A stretch of 32,052 nt of DNA from JACQFZ01 sp045810625. Lineage in GTDB: Bacteria; Pseudomonadota; Gammaproteobacteria; Acidiferrobacterales; Sulfurifustaceae. Every line of letters begins with the position of its first letter. Within the stretch, counting starts at the first letter, position 1. The stretch lies in NCBI GenBank assembly GCA_045810625.1, contig JBJMVQ010000053.1, positions 1-32,052 on the forward strand. Reading direction: 5' to 3'. The notes under the pieces are model-generated. The model saw only the letters and a list, made by a program, of their open reading frames with translations, was not told the origin of the DNA and did not search any database. This document shows, piece after piece, positions 6,548 to 14,836 of this stretch. A program made the translations under genes and the position numbers.

Positions 6548-7774
6548 GTGACCGTCAAACGGCGCCATGCGTCGGTCAGCTCTGCTGATTTCAGTGCTCC
6601 AACTATTCTTATTTATATGCTCCAGAACCACGATCCCAGCTTGGCCACACGCCAGCGCGAAGCGTTGATTACCTTGACCGCAATGCAGTACATCGAGGAG
6701 CACATGCTGCTCGATGGTGCACAACTGGCCGACGCCAAGAAGAGCCTGCAAGCGCTCTTCCTACGTACCAGCGGCGCAGAAGCGATGCTGCGCCGACTGA
6801 TCGAAGTACTGAAAACCAGGCGCAAAATGCACAACAACTTCTCGCGCATCTCGAGCACGTTCATCGCGATTCGTCGCAGCATCGAAGCGATGGAGGAGCG
6901 CGCCGCCAACCTGCGTCGGCTGATCGAACGTTCGCCCGTCAGTGCCGAAGCTAACGCACAATTCGTCGGACCGTTTCTGTCATTTTCGATACGGTTCCTG
7001 CAAAAGATCGGTGCGTACGAACGGGTGCTTCAAGAATACTTGGTCCTGCGAGAGCAGCGAGCGCGCGCCGAAGCGGCGTTCCACATCGCCCAGGAATCGC
7101 GTGAGCGGTTGCGTCAACGATTGACCACGAGCACCCTCGCGCAGGCGAGCCGCTCAGAGGAGAGTCGCATCAAAGACGAAGTGACCACGTCGCTCAACTA
7201 CGACGAGTTGGAAGCAGGCATGCGGTCAACCGTCAAGCAGGCCGACGCGAAAGAGGCGGCGGTGCAGACGCAGCTCGACGTGATTCACGCGATGTGCCAG
7301 GCAGCCACGGAACCGGCGAAGCGCGAACGATCCGTCACCGTTAAGCCCGAAGACGATATTTTTGCCCGGTTCACAGCACTTGTGCCGGGCGATGACAGCA
7401 GACGCATCGACGAGCCGGTGCGTGAACTGCTCACGCTTTACCAGCGCGCGTACACCGTGTTCAAGCTCGATTTCGAGCGGCTGAAGATGGCGCTGCAAAC
7501 GCTTAGTAGCAACACCAGCGCTTATTTCAGCGCCAAAGAAGAAGACCGCGACATTACGACCAAGCGCGAAAAACTGCACAAAATCGAGGCCTTGATTCAG
7601 TTCCTGGAGCGGGCAGCGCAGCTCGCGACTGCACAAGACCTCGACACCTACCCTAAATTCTCCAAAGCGTTTTCGGACGGTATCGCGGAGCGATATACCG
7701 CTTGGGCATTCGCCGCGGAGAACCTGCTATCCGCGAAGGTACGCGCTGAAGCTGAATTGAGCTCACTGCTCTAA
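6548..7774 (+). CDS. Large helical/coiled-coil cytoplasmic protein, unknown
   Basis: The reading frame from GTG 6548 gives 408 residues. An internal ATG at 6617 gives 385 and may be the true start; neither has a good Shine-Dalgarno. The sequence is almost wholly alpha-helical, rich in Arg, Glu, Ala, Leu and Gln, with heptad-like stretches at about residues 60-130, 165-195 and 325-360. There is no signal peptide, membrane helix or known nucleotide-binding motif. It stands alone, with over 300 bases empty on the left and about 500 on the right. I do not recognise a family. A structural or scaffold role is possible but is only inference. Confidence 0.7.
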   Translation: MTVKRRHASVSSADFSAPTILIYMLQNHDPSLATRQREALITLTAMQYIEEHMLLDGAQLADAKKSLQALFLRTSGAEAMLRRLIEVLKTRRKMHNNFSRISSTFIAIRRSIEAMEERAANLRRLIERSPVSAEANAQFVGPFLSFSIRFLQKIGAYERVLQEYLVLREQRARAEAAFHIAQESRERLRQRLTTSTLAQASRSEESRIKDEVTTSLNYDELEAGMRSTVKQADAKEAAVQTQLDVIHAMCQAATEPAKRERSVTVKPEDDIFARFTALVPGDDSRRIDEPVRELLTLYQRAYTVFKLDFERLKMALQTLSSNTSAYFSAKEEDRDITTKREKLHKIEALIQFLERAAQLATAQDLDTYPKFSKAFSDGIAERYTAWAFAAENLLSAKVRAEAELSSLL

Positions 7775-8298
7775 TTTCTAATTTTTCTGTCCCGTTCGTT
7801 CGTAAACCTTCGGTTCACGGTCGTGCGACCGTTCAAATCGAATTGCATGTCGTGCGCCGTTCGGGTTCCGCGGTAAACCGTCCGATCTCGAGCTCGTACC
7901 GATGTAAGCGCCAAGGGCATGCACGCGATCCGCATCAGAAGGCGGGACAGCGCAAGCATTCCCCTTGCTCATGTGACGATGAGCATCAGTATCGCTCGGC
8001 GCCCGAGGCTGCCGGCATCTCGCGAGCTGAGGGATTTAGCAGTTCAAGACAAATATCCTCTGACCCTCGGCGAGCGAAGCTTGCTCGTCATCGTCGACTG
8101 GCACATGCTAAGCACGACAAGGCTCTGATCGGAACACTTTGACGTAGTGCTTCCGACAGATCGACGCAGGCATTCGCACCGCTTCGAATTTCGAATTGTT
8201 GAACGAGTTGACCGGTCATTCGGCTGCCCTGGCCATCTACGCCGACGGCCGACGCTGACCGAGGACCGATGTACAGCCGAACTGTAGGAGAGACTCCT
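7775..8298 (+). other. Intergenic stretch without confident gene
   Basis: Short open frames exist (for example 7919-8128), but their composition is Arg/Ser-rich and unlike a real protein. A GTTCAAATC at about 7831 resembles a tRNA T-loop, but no cloverleaf can be built around it. No repeats were seen. Confidence 0.4.
8286..8298 (+). promoter_or_regulatory. Small hairpin over the Shine-Dalgarno of the FAD dehydrogenase
   Basis: AGGAG (8286-8290) and CTCCT (8294-8298) are perfect complements around AGA and sit directly before the ATG, so the ribosome-binding site could pair with the bases next to the start codon. The stem is short and may be fortuitous. Confidence 0.3.
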
Positions 8299-9714
8299 AT
8301 GCAACTCGCCATGAGCTCTGTTAGCGCGCAGAAGCGCTCTGCCCCACCCGAGCTGTTGCAAAAACTTCGTGAGAAATTCAGCGAGCGATTCAGCGCCGGC
8401 CAAGCCGTTAGGGATCAGCATGGCCGGGACGAGTCGCCGTACGATACGACGTCGCCGGATTGCGTTGTCTTCGCCGAAACGACCGACGAAGTCGCCGAGG
8501 TCGTGCGGCTATGCGGCCGGTATCGGACCCCGGTCATCGCGTTTGGTACGGGAACCTCGATCGAAGGACACATCCTGGCGATACACGGCGGCGTAACGCT
8601 CGATGTCTCGCGGATGAACAAGGTGCTGGCCGTGAACAGCGAGGACCTTACCGCAACGGTCGAGGCCGGCGTGACGCGCAAGCAGCTGAACACCGAAATC
8701 AAAGACACGGGGCTTTTCTTTCCGATTGATCCCGGCGCGGATGCGTCGCTCGGCGGCATGGCGGCGACCCGCGCGTCGGGAACGAATGCCGTTCGTTACG
8801 GCACGATGCGCGAGAACGTACTCGGCCTGACGGTCGTGACCGCCGACGGGGAAATCATCCGCACCGCGCGCCGCGCCAAGAAATCCTCCGCGGGCTACGA
8901 CCTCACTCGAATTTTTGTCGGCAGCGAAGGCACGCTCGGCATCATCACCGAAGTCACCATACGGCTGTATCCGCAACCCGAGGCGATGTCGGCCGCCGTG
9001 TGTTCCTTCTCCGATGTGGCGGGCGCGGTCAATACCGTCATCCAGACCATCCAATTCGGCGTTCCGGTGGCCCGCGCGGAGCTGCTCGATGCGCTGACCG
9101 TCAAGGCGGTCAACCGGCATAGCAACACCACGCTGAAGGAGCAACCGACGCTCTTTCTCGAGTTCCACGGAAGTCCTTCGAGCGTCAAGGAACAAGCAGA
9201 GACCGTGCAGGAGATCGCGCGGGAGCACGGCGGGGAGGACTTCGAGTGGGCGATTAATCCCGAGGATCGCGCGCGCCTATGGAACGCACGACACACCGCG
9301 TACTTCGCGTGTGTCCAACTTCGACCGGGCGCGCGAGGATTCACAACCGACGCGTGCGTGCCGATCTCGCGGCTCGCCGATTGCATCCAAGAGACGATCG
9401 AAGACACCTCCACGTCCTCGCTCCTGTGTCCGATCTTCGGTCACGTCGGCGACGGAAATTTCCACTGCGTGATCGTCGCCGACCCGAACAATGCCGCCGA
9501 GATGCAGGAAGCCGAGCGCCTCAATCAACGGATCATGCGGCGCGCGCTCGCGATGGACGGAACCTGCACCGGCGAGCATGGCGTGGGCATGCACAAGATA
9601 TCCCTGCTCTACGAGGAGTTCGGCGAGCACGCCGTGGATCTCATGCGCAGGCTCAAGATGGCGTGGGACCCGCTGAACATCCTGAACCCGGGCAAGGTCG
9701 TCGTCACGACATAG
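8299..9714 (+). CDS. FAD-linked D-2-hydroxyacid dehydrogenase (D-lactate dehydrogenase/GlcD-like)
   Basis: ATG 8299 is preferred because GGAGAG (8287-8292) lies six bases upstream; the in-frame ATG at 8269 has none. The 471-residue enzyme has an N-terminal PCMH-type FAD-binding domain (about residues 45-225, with FGTGTS, PGADASLGGM and GSEGTLG) and a C-terminal FAD-oxidase domain with FGHVGDGNFH, EHGVGMHK and a final NPGKV. These are hallmarks of D-lactate dehydrogenase (cytochrome) and glycolate oxidase GlcD relatives, which oxidise D-2-hydroxyacids to 2-oxoacids and pass electrons to a cytochrome or quinone. No glcE or glcF partner is present, which favours a single-subunit D-lactate dehydrogenase-like enzyme. 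Confidence 0.88.
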   Translation: MQLAMSSVSAQKRSAPPELLQKLREKFSERFSAGQAVRDQHGRDESPYDTTSPDCVVFAETTDEVAEVVRLCGRYRTPVIAFGTGTSIEGHILAIHGGVTLDVSRMNKVLAVNSEDLTATVEAGVTRKQLNTEIKDTGLFFPIDPGADASLGGMAATRASGTNAVRYGTMRENVLGLTVVTADGEIIRTARRAKKSSAGYDLTRIFVGSEGTLGIITEVTIRLYPQPEAMSAAVCSFSDVAGAVNTVIQTIQFGVPVARAELLDALTVKAVNRHSNTTLKEQPTLFLEFHGSPSSVKEQAETVQEIAREHGGEDFEWAINPEDRARLWNARHTAYFACVQLRPGARGFTTDACVPISRLADCIQETIEDTSTSSLLCPIFGHVGDGNFHCVIVADPNNAAEMQEAERLNQRIMRRALAMDGTCTGEHGVGMHKISLLYEEFGEHAVDLMRRLKMAWDPLNILNPGKVVVTT

Positions 9715-9741
9715 CGCGCGTACTTCGATGTTCGAGGGATG

Positions 9742-9978
9742 CTACGACTTGGACTTGGGATGCACCTTCGCACGGACGAGACGCTGCGCGGCGACGTCGA
9801 CCTGATGGGATAAACAAATCTCGTCGAGGCGGGAACGGGCCGCCTCCGTAGGGACCTCGAAGGTCGCTACTTTAGTCCCCGGCGTCGACGCCACGGGGAC
9901 CGGATCGTCATACCGTCCGGTGTGTTCCGCCGCCGCCAGGATGACACCGTTCTCATCGTAGAGAGCAGTGATCTTCAT
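9742..9978 (-). CDS. Small unknown protein, second gene of a coupled pair
   Basis: ATG 9978 begins a 78-residue protein (MKITALYDENGVILAAAE...). It has a beta-rich N-terminal half that reads like a small strand-loop-strand fold and a helical C-terminal half ending KVHPKSKS. The start codon overlaps the TGA of the upstream gene as ATGA, so translational coupling is likely, and GGTGG lies nearby as a weak ribosome-binding site. The codon pattern and amino-acid mix look protein-like rather than random. No family is recognised. Confidence 0.6.
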   Translation of the reverse strand: MKITALYDENGVILAAAEHTGRYDDPVPVASTPGTKVATFEVPTEAARSRLDEICLSHQVDVAAQRLVRAKVHPKSKS

Positions 9979-10265
9979 GTGCCCACCACCCAAATCGCGC
10001 TCAACCGGTACAGGTTGCCATCCGCCACGCTGACGACGAAATGCTCGGTGTGCCGAAGATCGTTGTCGGTGCTCGTCCACTGCCGGAGAATCTCCGCTGC
10101 AGGCTCGTTCGCTTGGAACGGGCGAAACGAGTATCCCCAGTAGTGCTCACGCTCGCCGAACGGCCACAACCACTCCACCGTGCCCGGTCGCTGAAAGACA
10201 TCTGTCCATCCGTGATGGAGGTCCGGCATGCGACTACCATAGGCCCGGTGCGATACCAATTGCAA
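9975..10265 (-). CDS. Small aromatic-rich unknown protein, first gene of a coupled pair
   Basis: The frame from TTG 10265 gives 96 residues; an internal ATG at 10229 gives 84 and is as likely. The protein is rich in Trp, Tyr, Phe and His (for example EHYWGYSF and WTSTDNDLRHTEHF) and ends in a strand-like YRLSAIWVVGT. There is no signal peptide or membrane helix. Its TGA overlaps the ATG of the next minus-strand gene by four bases, which argues that both are real and made together. I do not recognise the family. It lies back to back with the SnoaL-like gene on the plus strand at 10389. Confidence 0.55.
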   Translation of the reverse strand: MQLVSHRAYGSRMPDLHHGWTDVFQRPGTVEWLWPFGEREHYWGYSFRPFQANEPAAEILRQWTSTDNDLRHTEHFVVSVADGNLYRLSAIWVVGT

Positions 10266-10388
10266 TCCTGGAACACCCGCCGTTCAAAGCGGATGCGTAT
10301 ACTGACAACGTGACCTTTTCCTAGCGGCGGCCCACGCAGTTTCGCTCGCTCGCGATCCAGCACTGGATTACGACTTTAAGGGGTACTT

Positions 10389-10742
10389 ATGATCAACCGC
10401 GATTTCGCCGAGAAGTTTGCAAGACACTGGGTCGAGTCATGGAACCGTCACGATTTGAAAGAAGTGCTCTCGCATTACGCGGACGACTTCGAAATGTCTT
10501 CACCCTACATCGCACAAATCGTCGGCGAGCCGTCGGGCAAGCTAAAGGGGAAAGAAGCCGTCGGCGCGTATTGGTCGGCGGCACTTCAGAAAATGCCAAC
10601 GCTGCGTTTCGAGCTCCTTCAAACGTTGGTGGGCGCCGAGAGCGTGACGGTTTATTACCGGGGCGTTCGAGGGATGGCCGCTGAGGTTTTCTTCTTCGAC
10701 GCGAAGGGTCTGGTCGTCAAGGCGTGTGCGCATTACGAATGA
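10389..10742 (+). CDS. SnoaL-like/NTF2-like domain protein
   Basis: The 117-residue protein has the NTF2-like layout: an N-terminal helix pair with WVESWNRHDLKEVLSHYADDFEM (residues about 14-36), a helix near 54-68 and a curved sheet ending AEVFFFDAKGLVVKACAHYE. The phrase HYADDFEMSSP with a following GKEAVGAYW matches SnoaL-like polyketide-cyclase or isomerase relatives. AAGGGG lies seven bases before the ATG. The reaction is unknown; these small cone-shaped proteins bind or isomerise hydrophobic substrates. Confidence 0.82.
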   Translation: MINRDFAEKFARHWVESWNRHDLKEVLSHYADDFEMSSPYIAQIVGEPSGKLKGKEAVGAYWSAALQKMPTLRFELLQTLVGAESVTVYYRGVRGMAAEVFFFDAKGLVVKACAHYE

Positions 10743-11117
10743 CCCGCTCGCCATCGGGCAACGCTCGTTCGGTTCGCGTCGCCTAGAAGCTGCCCGCCTC
10801 GTGGTCTCGGATTGTTTCTGCTGCAAGTTTCATTACGGACACTCCCTGAAAATACACTGCGATAACGCGCGACGCGATTACGGAACATCGAGGCGCTGGA
10901 GTTCGCGTTTCCTGCGATTCACTGAAACCGGCGATCCGATATTCGTCCGTTTGTGGAACGCGACCACTGAAAACGCGCACCATCGAATTGCCTCTGTTTC
11001 GACACGAAACTTTTATCCAAAATACACTTGACGCAATCGACGGTAAGTGGCGGACAACGGCCGCTCTGCTGGACAGACATCGACAACCAATTTCGTACCG
11101 AAGACACAGGAGGATTC
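10743..11117 (+). other. Gap between SnoaL-like and DUF1330 genes
   Basis: No convincing gene of normal size is present. The only item of note is a very short minus-strand frame at 10783-10833, listed separately. A strong ribosome-binding site for the DUF1330 gene lies at the right end (11108-11114). Confidence 0.4.
10783..10833 (-). CDS. Possible 16-residue peptide ORF
   Basis: On the minus strand ATG 10833 is preceded by AGGGAG (10842-10847) at good distance and opens a 16-codon frame, MKLAAETIRDHEAGSF, ending in TAG at 10783-10785. The Shine-Dalgarno match is better than that of many larger genes nearby. A longer open frame runs upstream to 10983. It may equally be chance. Confidence 0.2.
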   Translation of the reverse strand: MKLAAETIRDHEAGSF

Positions 11118-11423
11118 ATGCCGAAGGGTTACTGGATCGCGCGTGCCGATATCACGGATCAAGAGCAATACAAGGCGTACATGGCGGCCAACGCGGAACC
11201 GTTCAAAAAGTACGGCGCTCGCTTTCTCGTGCGTGCCGGCCGCTTTGAGAATCTGGAAGGAACGAGTCGCAGCCGCAACGTCGTTATCGAATTCCCCAGC
11301 TATGAAGCGGCGCTCGAGTGCTACAAATCGCCGGAGTACCAACGAGCGATCAAGCTGCGCCAGTCGGTTGCTACCATCGACTTAGTCATCATCGAGGGTT
11401 ACGAGGGTGCACAGCCGGCGTGA
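11118..11423 (+). CDS. DUF1330-family protein
   Basis: ATG 11118 follows AGGAGG (11108-11113) by four bases and gives 101 residues; the longer frame from 11028 lacks such a site. The opening MPKGYWIARADITDQEQY, the central FLVRAGRFENLEG and VVIEFPSYEAALECYKSPEYQ, and the final DLVIIEGYEG are classic DUF1330, a dimeric ferredoxin-like (ABM-type) cytoplasmic protein family without an established reaction. It stands alone. A strong inverted repeat covers the stop codon. Confidence 0.88.
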   Translation: MPKGYWIARADITDQEQYKAYMAANAEPFKKYGARFLVRAGRFENLEGTSRSRNVVIEFPSYEAALECYKSPEYQRAIKLRQSVATIDLVIIEGYEGAQPA

Positions 11424-11443
11424 GGCCCGGCTGTGACGCCCTC
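11403..11443 (+). repeat. Long inverted repeat spanning the end of the DUF1330 gene
   Basis: CACAGCCGG (11410-11418) and CCGGCTGTG (11427-11435) pair perfectly around an eight-base loop that contains the TGA. GAGGG (11403-11407) and CCCTC (11439-11443) can extend the stem. There is no T-run on either side, so it is not a standard intrinsic terminator. It may still attenuate transcription or protect the 3' end. Confidence 0.5.
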
Positions 11444-11621
11444 ATCGTCGATCGCGCCTATCCCTGCTGACCCGCGATCTCGAACGCGTGTTTCACACGC
11501 GCGCTCGCGCGCTCGGTGATTCGATCCTGCCGCGCGGATCGAATCGCGACATCGGATAAGAGGAGATGCAGAGCGGGGTGCGATGGTTGCGCCATAGGCA
11601 ACGTTCCGTTCTGAACTGTCC

Positions 11622-12974
11622 CTAACCTGCCTTGCCCCGGCGAATGTCGCCACGCAATTGCCTTGCGTACTCGCGGTAATCGACCTCGAGCGTATATCGC
11701 GCGGAGTTCACGTAACGACGATTCAGCGCATGCCGATGCCGAGCGATCTCGGCTTCCATCGTTTGGCGGTCCGGTAACTTCACGTCGCCCGCGAGAACGG
11801 CGGCGATCCAGCGGCTTTGGACCTCGACGAGAGGGATCGTGGCGCCGATGGGCTGGAGCAAACCGACGAAGAAAAGTCCCGGGCGATCCGGAGGCAGCGC
11901 ACGGCGGTAGAGAGCAGCCTGGTGGTCGCGCGCTTCGAATATCTCGGGCTTCAGGAACGGGAACGTCGTCTTGTAGCCGGTGGCGTAGATCACCGCGTCG
12001 AACGGAACGGTCGAGCCGTCGGCGAACAATACGCGGTCACCCTGCAGTTCCTGCACGTCCGGTTTAATGCGAATCCAGCCGTGACCGATGTACGACAGCA
12101 GCTCCTGGCTGAGCGTCGCGTGCTCCTGCCACATCGCATGCTTCGGTTTCGGCAACCCGTACCGCGCCTGGTCGCCGACCGTTAGGAACATCAGACGCTG
12201 GATGATCGAACGCGAAATGCGCGTGGGCAGTTTGAGCTTGCGCGAAAAGAACGCGCCCCAGCGATCCGTCGGTATACCCATGATGTACTTCGGCATCACC
12301 CAGGCGCTGCGACGCGTCGAAAGACACACGCTGCGCGCACGCCGGCAGAGATCGACGGCGATGTCGACCGCCGAGTTGCCGATGCCAACGACCAGCACGT
12401 TCTTATCGACGAAAGGATCGGCGGTTCGATACGAGTGCGAATGTATCGTTACGCCGTCGAAGCGGCCGGGAAACGTCGGCCGGCGCGGATCCCAGAGATG
12501 ACCGTTCGCAACCAGCACGGAAGCGTAACGTCGGCGCTCGCCGCTCCTGAGCGCAACCTCCCACTTCCCCTGAACCGGCGATACGTCCGTGACTTCGGTA
12601 CGGAATGTAATATGCCGCCGCACATCGAAGTGATCCGCGTAGGTATCGAGATACTCCGCGACTTCCCAATGCGAGAGGAAGTCCGGCTTGTCGTCGGGAA
12701 TCGGGAAGTCGGAATAGCCGAGATTCTTTCGGCTGGTGTCGATATGGAGGCTGCGGTACGCCGACGACATTCCGTTGTCGTTCTCGTAGCGCCACATGCC
12801 GCCGATGTTCGAACCCTTCTCGAAGCAATCGAATGCGATGCCGCGCTCTTTGAGCGCCTTCGCCGCGGTGACGCCCGAGGCGCCGGCGCCAATGATGCAG
12901 ATGTCGGGTTGCTTACGGGCGGATGTCGGCGCGTCCGGTTGCGCGTCACGGTGAACGGCGACGACGCGACTCAC
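11622..12974 (-). CDS. Flavin-containing monooxygenase (class B, FMO/BVMO-like)
   Basis: The 450-residue enzyme has an FAD Rossmann motif GAGASG (29-34), the FMO signature region FPGRFDGVTIHSHSY (168-182), a second Rossmann motif GIGNSA (197-202) for NADPH and ATGYKTTFP near residue 330. FMOs use NADPH and oxygen to oxygenate soft nucleophiles such as amines, sulfides or ketones; the true substrate is unknown. The start is GTG 12974, which overlaps the stop of the upstream SDR gene as GTGA, so the two are translated from one message. No signal peptide is present. Confidence 0.9.
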   Translation of the reverse strand: MSRVVAVHRDAQPDAPTSARKQPDICIIGAGASGVTAAKALKERGIAFDCFEKGSNIGGMWRYENDNGMSSAYRSLHIDTSRKNLGYSDFPIPDDKPDFLSHWEVAEYLDTYADHFDVRRHITFRTEVTDVSPVQGKWEVALRSGERRRYASVLVANGHLWDPRRPTFPGRFDGVTIHSHSYRTADPFVDKNVLVVGIGNSAVDIAVDLCRRARSVCLSTRRSAWVMPKYIMGIPTDRWGAFFSRKLKLPTRISRSIIQRLMFLTVGDQARYGLPKPKHAMWQEHATLSQELLSYIGHGWIRIKPDVQELQGDRVLFADGSTVPFDAVIYATGYKTTFPFLKPEIFEARDHQAALYRRALPPDRPGLFFVGLLQPIGATIPLVEVQSRWIAAVLAGDVKLPDRQTMEAEIARHRHALNRRYVNSARYTLEVDYREYARQLRGDIRRGKAG

Positions 12975-13951
12975 TGGTTTGCGTAATCTTCCAGAAAAGC
13001 ATCGACAATTTCATCGAAGGAAGCGTCCGCGCCGATGCCGTAGCGCGTCGCGCGCGCGGAGACGAATTGCTTGGGCCAGCGATCGACGATCGCTTGCATC
13101 CAGGCCTCCGGCGCGAAGCTCACGCGACCCAGACGGCGCGTATCGCGAAACCGATCGAGCGAACGGATCATCTCCTGTACCGTAACGCTGAGCGCCGGCA
13201 GATTCATGGCGCGGGAATCGCCGAACGCATTCGCCGGCAGATCATGCAATGCGATGAGGCACTGCGCCACGCGCCGCGCGGACGCCACCGGCAGACGCGT
13301 CGTTTCGTCGAACGGACAAGCAACGTCGCGCCCTAGCAGCGGTTCGCGCACGATCGCGGCGACGCGATCGGATACGGTGGGGCTCGGTGCGCCCGGCCGT
13401 ATCAACACGATCGGCAGCCGCAAGGCACGCCCGTCGATAAACCCGCGCCGCGAGTAATCGTTGATCAGTAGCTCGGCGATCGCCTTATGCGTGCCGTAGG
13501 ACGTTTGCGGCGTATGCGCCACTGAATCGTCGACGATTTCAGGGAGCGTGCCGCCGAACGCGGCGACCGAGCTGGCGAAGACGAGTCGCGTCGACGTACC
13601 CTGCTCGCGGCACATTTCCAACATCTGCAGAAAGGCGAGAACGTTTACTTGCAGGCCCTGTGCGAAATTCGCTTCCGCTTCCGCGGTCAGTGTGGCGGCG
13701 AGCGGAAACACGCTGTCGACACGGTCGCGAAAAAGGCGCTCCAGGAACGCCAGGTCGGAGAAGTCCCCGATCTCGGTGCGGATAGCAGCACCGCTCGTGA
13801 CGCGCGCCGGGAGCGGCGCGGCATCGGCCAGCACGATTTCCTCAATGCGTTCGAGCTCGCCTCCGGGGTTGACGAGACGACCGCGCTTGAGCAGCGCGGA
13901 CACCAGATGCGAGCCGATAAATCCCGCGGCGCCGATCACCAAAACCCGCAT
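12971..13951 (-). CDS. NAD-dependent epimerase/dehydratase, D-erythronate dehydrogenase-like SDR
   Basis: The 326-residue protein is an extended SDR: NAD-binding GAAGFIGS (7-14), a serine in FASSVAAFGG (125-134) and the catalytic Tyr152-x3-Lys156 in SYGTHK. The stretches VDDSVAHTPQTSYGTHKA, NDYSRRGFIDGRALRLP and AMNLPALSVTV are very close to what I know of D-erythronate dehydrogenase (DenD) and its relatives, which oxidise C4 sugar acids. The other den genes are absent, so the substrate may differ. GAGG lies five bases before the ATG. The gene is first in a two-gene minus-strand operon with the flavin monooxygenase, an uncommon partner. Confidence 0.85.
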   Translation of the reverse strand: MRVLVIGAAGFIGSHLVSALLKRGRLVNPGGELERIEEIVLADAAPLPARVTSGAAIRTEIGDFSDLAFLERLFRDRVDSVFPLAATLTAEAEANFAQGLQVNVLAFLQMLEMCREQGTSTRLVFASSVAAFGGTLPEIVDDSVAHTPQTSYGTHKAIAELLINDYSRRGFIDGRALRLPIVLIRPGAPSPTVSDRVAAIVREPLLGRDVACPFDETTRLPVASARRVAQCLIALHDLPANAFGDSRAMNLPALSVTVQEMIRSLDRFRDTRRLGRVSFAPEAWMQAIVDRWPKQFVSARATRYGIGADASFDEIVDAFLEDYANQ

Positions 13952-14182
13952 GATATCCTCGATTAGTTGGGTACAGTCCTCGCGCTACCGCGCGGTCTGA
14001 AGGAGAAGTGCGCTCGATTATCGCAAAGACCCTGCTCGGTCGCCAACGCTGCAGCGCGTTTTGTGACATGAGTGATTCAAAGGTGGGCGAGCTTCGACGG
14101 CGCTCAACCTCAGCTGACCTGCATTCCGTTTCTCAGCATTACTATTTAGGTTAGATCCACCTTACTTTCGAATGGAAATTCC

Positions 14183-14612
14183 GTGACTGATTGCATCGAT
14201 CTGCACGCCGAGCAACGGCTTATCGGACGGTTCGCGAACAGTTTCGATCTGAAAGCATGGGACCCGCTGGCTGGTTGTCTTGCGCGCACTCTTTACGCCG
14301 ACTACTCCGATCTGCGCGGTGCGCCGCCCGAGAGGATGTCGCGGGAGCAGTTCGTCGAGTCACGCAGCGTCGCTCTGCAACATTTGAAAGCCTGTGCGGC
14401 AATATCGAAGCTCAACTGAGCGGTGTGCGGTGAAGCCAACGTCTCGATGGTCATCTATCGTAACGCGGAAGGAATCATCCTCAATACGTACTGCCTCTAG
14501 ACCTTCGGAGTCAAAAAGACGAACGTAGTTTGGATCATCTGTTCGATCGTACAAGAAGTTTTTGGAATGAGTGGCAGAGCGACATTCACCGGGGCGCACA
14601 ACAGAACAAGAG
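14183..14612 (+). pseudogene. Broken NTF2-like/SnoaL-like gene
   Basis: From GTG 14183 the frame reads like the start of an NTF2-like protein (ERLIGRFANSFDL-type opening, YADYSDLRGAPPERMSREQF) but stops at TGA 14417 after 78 residues. In the same frame the family's middle reappears after the stop (ANVSMVIYRNAEG, then TYCL), followed by TAG 14498 where relatives have tyrosine, and then TFGVKKT. Inserting one base in the T-run at 14559-14563 restores FWNEWQSDIHRGAQQ, the usual family C-terminus. Two in-frame stops plus a frameshift show a decayed gene. The intact version would be about 140 residues. Confidence 0.7.
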
Positions 14613-14735
14613 CCGACTCGACAACGCGTGCGTTTCGCTTTGCTGTTCGCTACCCGATGTCCCATCAAAACATTGCCGCCCAGAGCCGATAACGTAGGCA
14701 CTGCAACTCAAGATTCATCGTTTCTCGTCGCTTCA

Positions 14736-14776
14736 TTAAAAATAAAAAAGTGCGCATTCCGAGAATGAAATGCGCA
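14736..14776 (-). terminator. Rho-independent terminator-like hairpin (minus strand)
   Basis: TGCGCATT (14751-14758) and AATGCGCA (14769-14776) form a perfect 8-bp stem. On the minus strand the stem is followed by a T-rich run (complement of 14736-14749). No minus-strand gene that it could serve is recognised to its right. Confidence 0.55.
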
Positions 14777-14836
14777 TCGCGGTTGCCATGCCAATTTCGG
14801 CACGCGCGCAACGGTCCGCATGCGCGCGTTAGTACC

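Noticed and set aside
7820..7860. GTTCAAATC resembling a tRNA T-arm
   Set aside because: No acceptor, D-arm or anticodon stem can be formed around it.
14090..14120. GGCGCTCAACCTCAG as an attC fragment
   Set aside because: Short chance match far from the array with no flanking structure.
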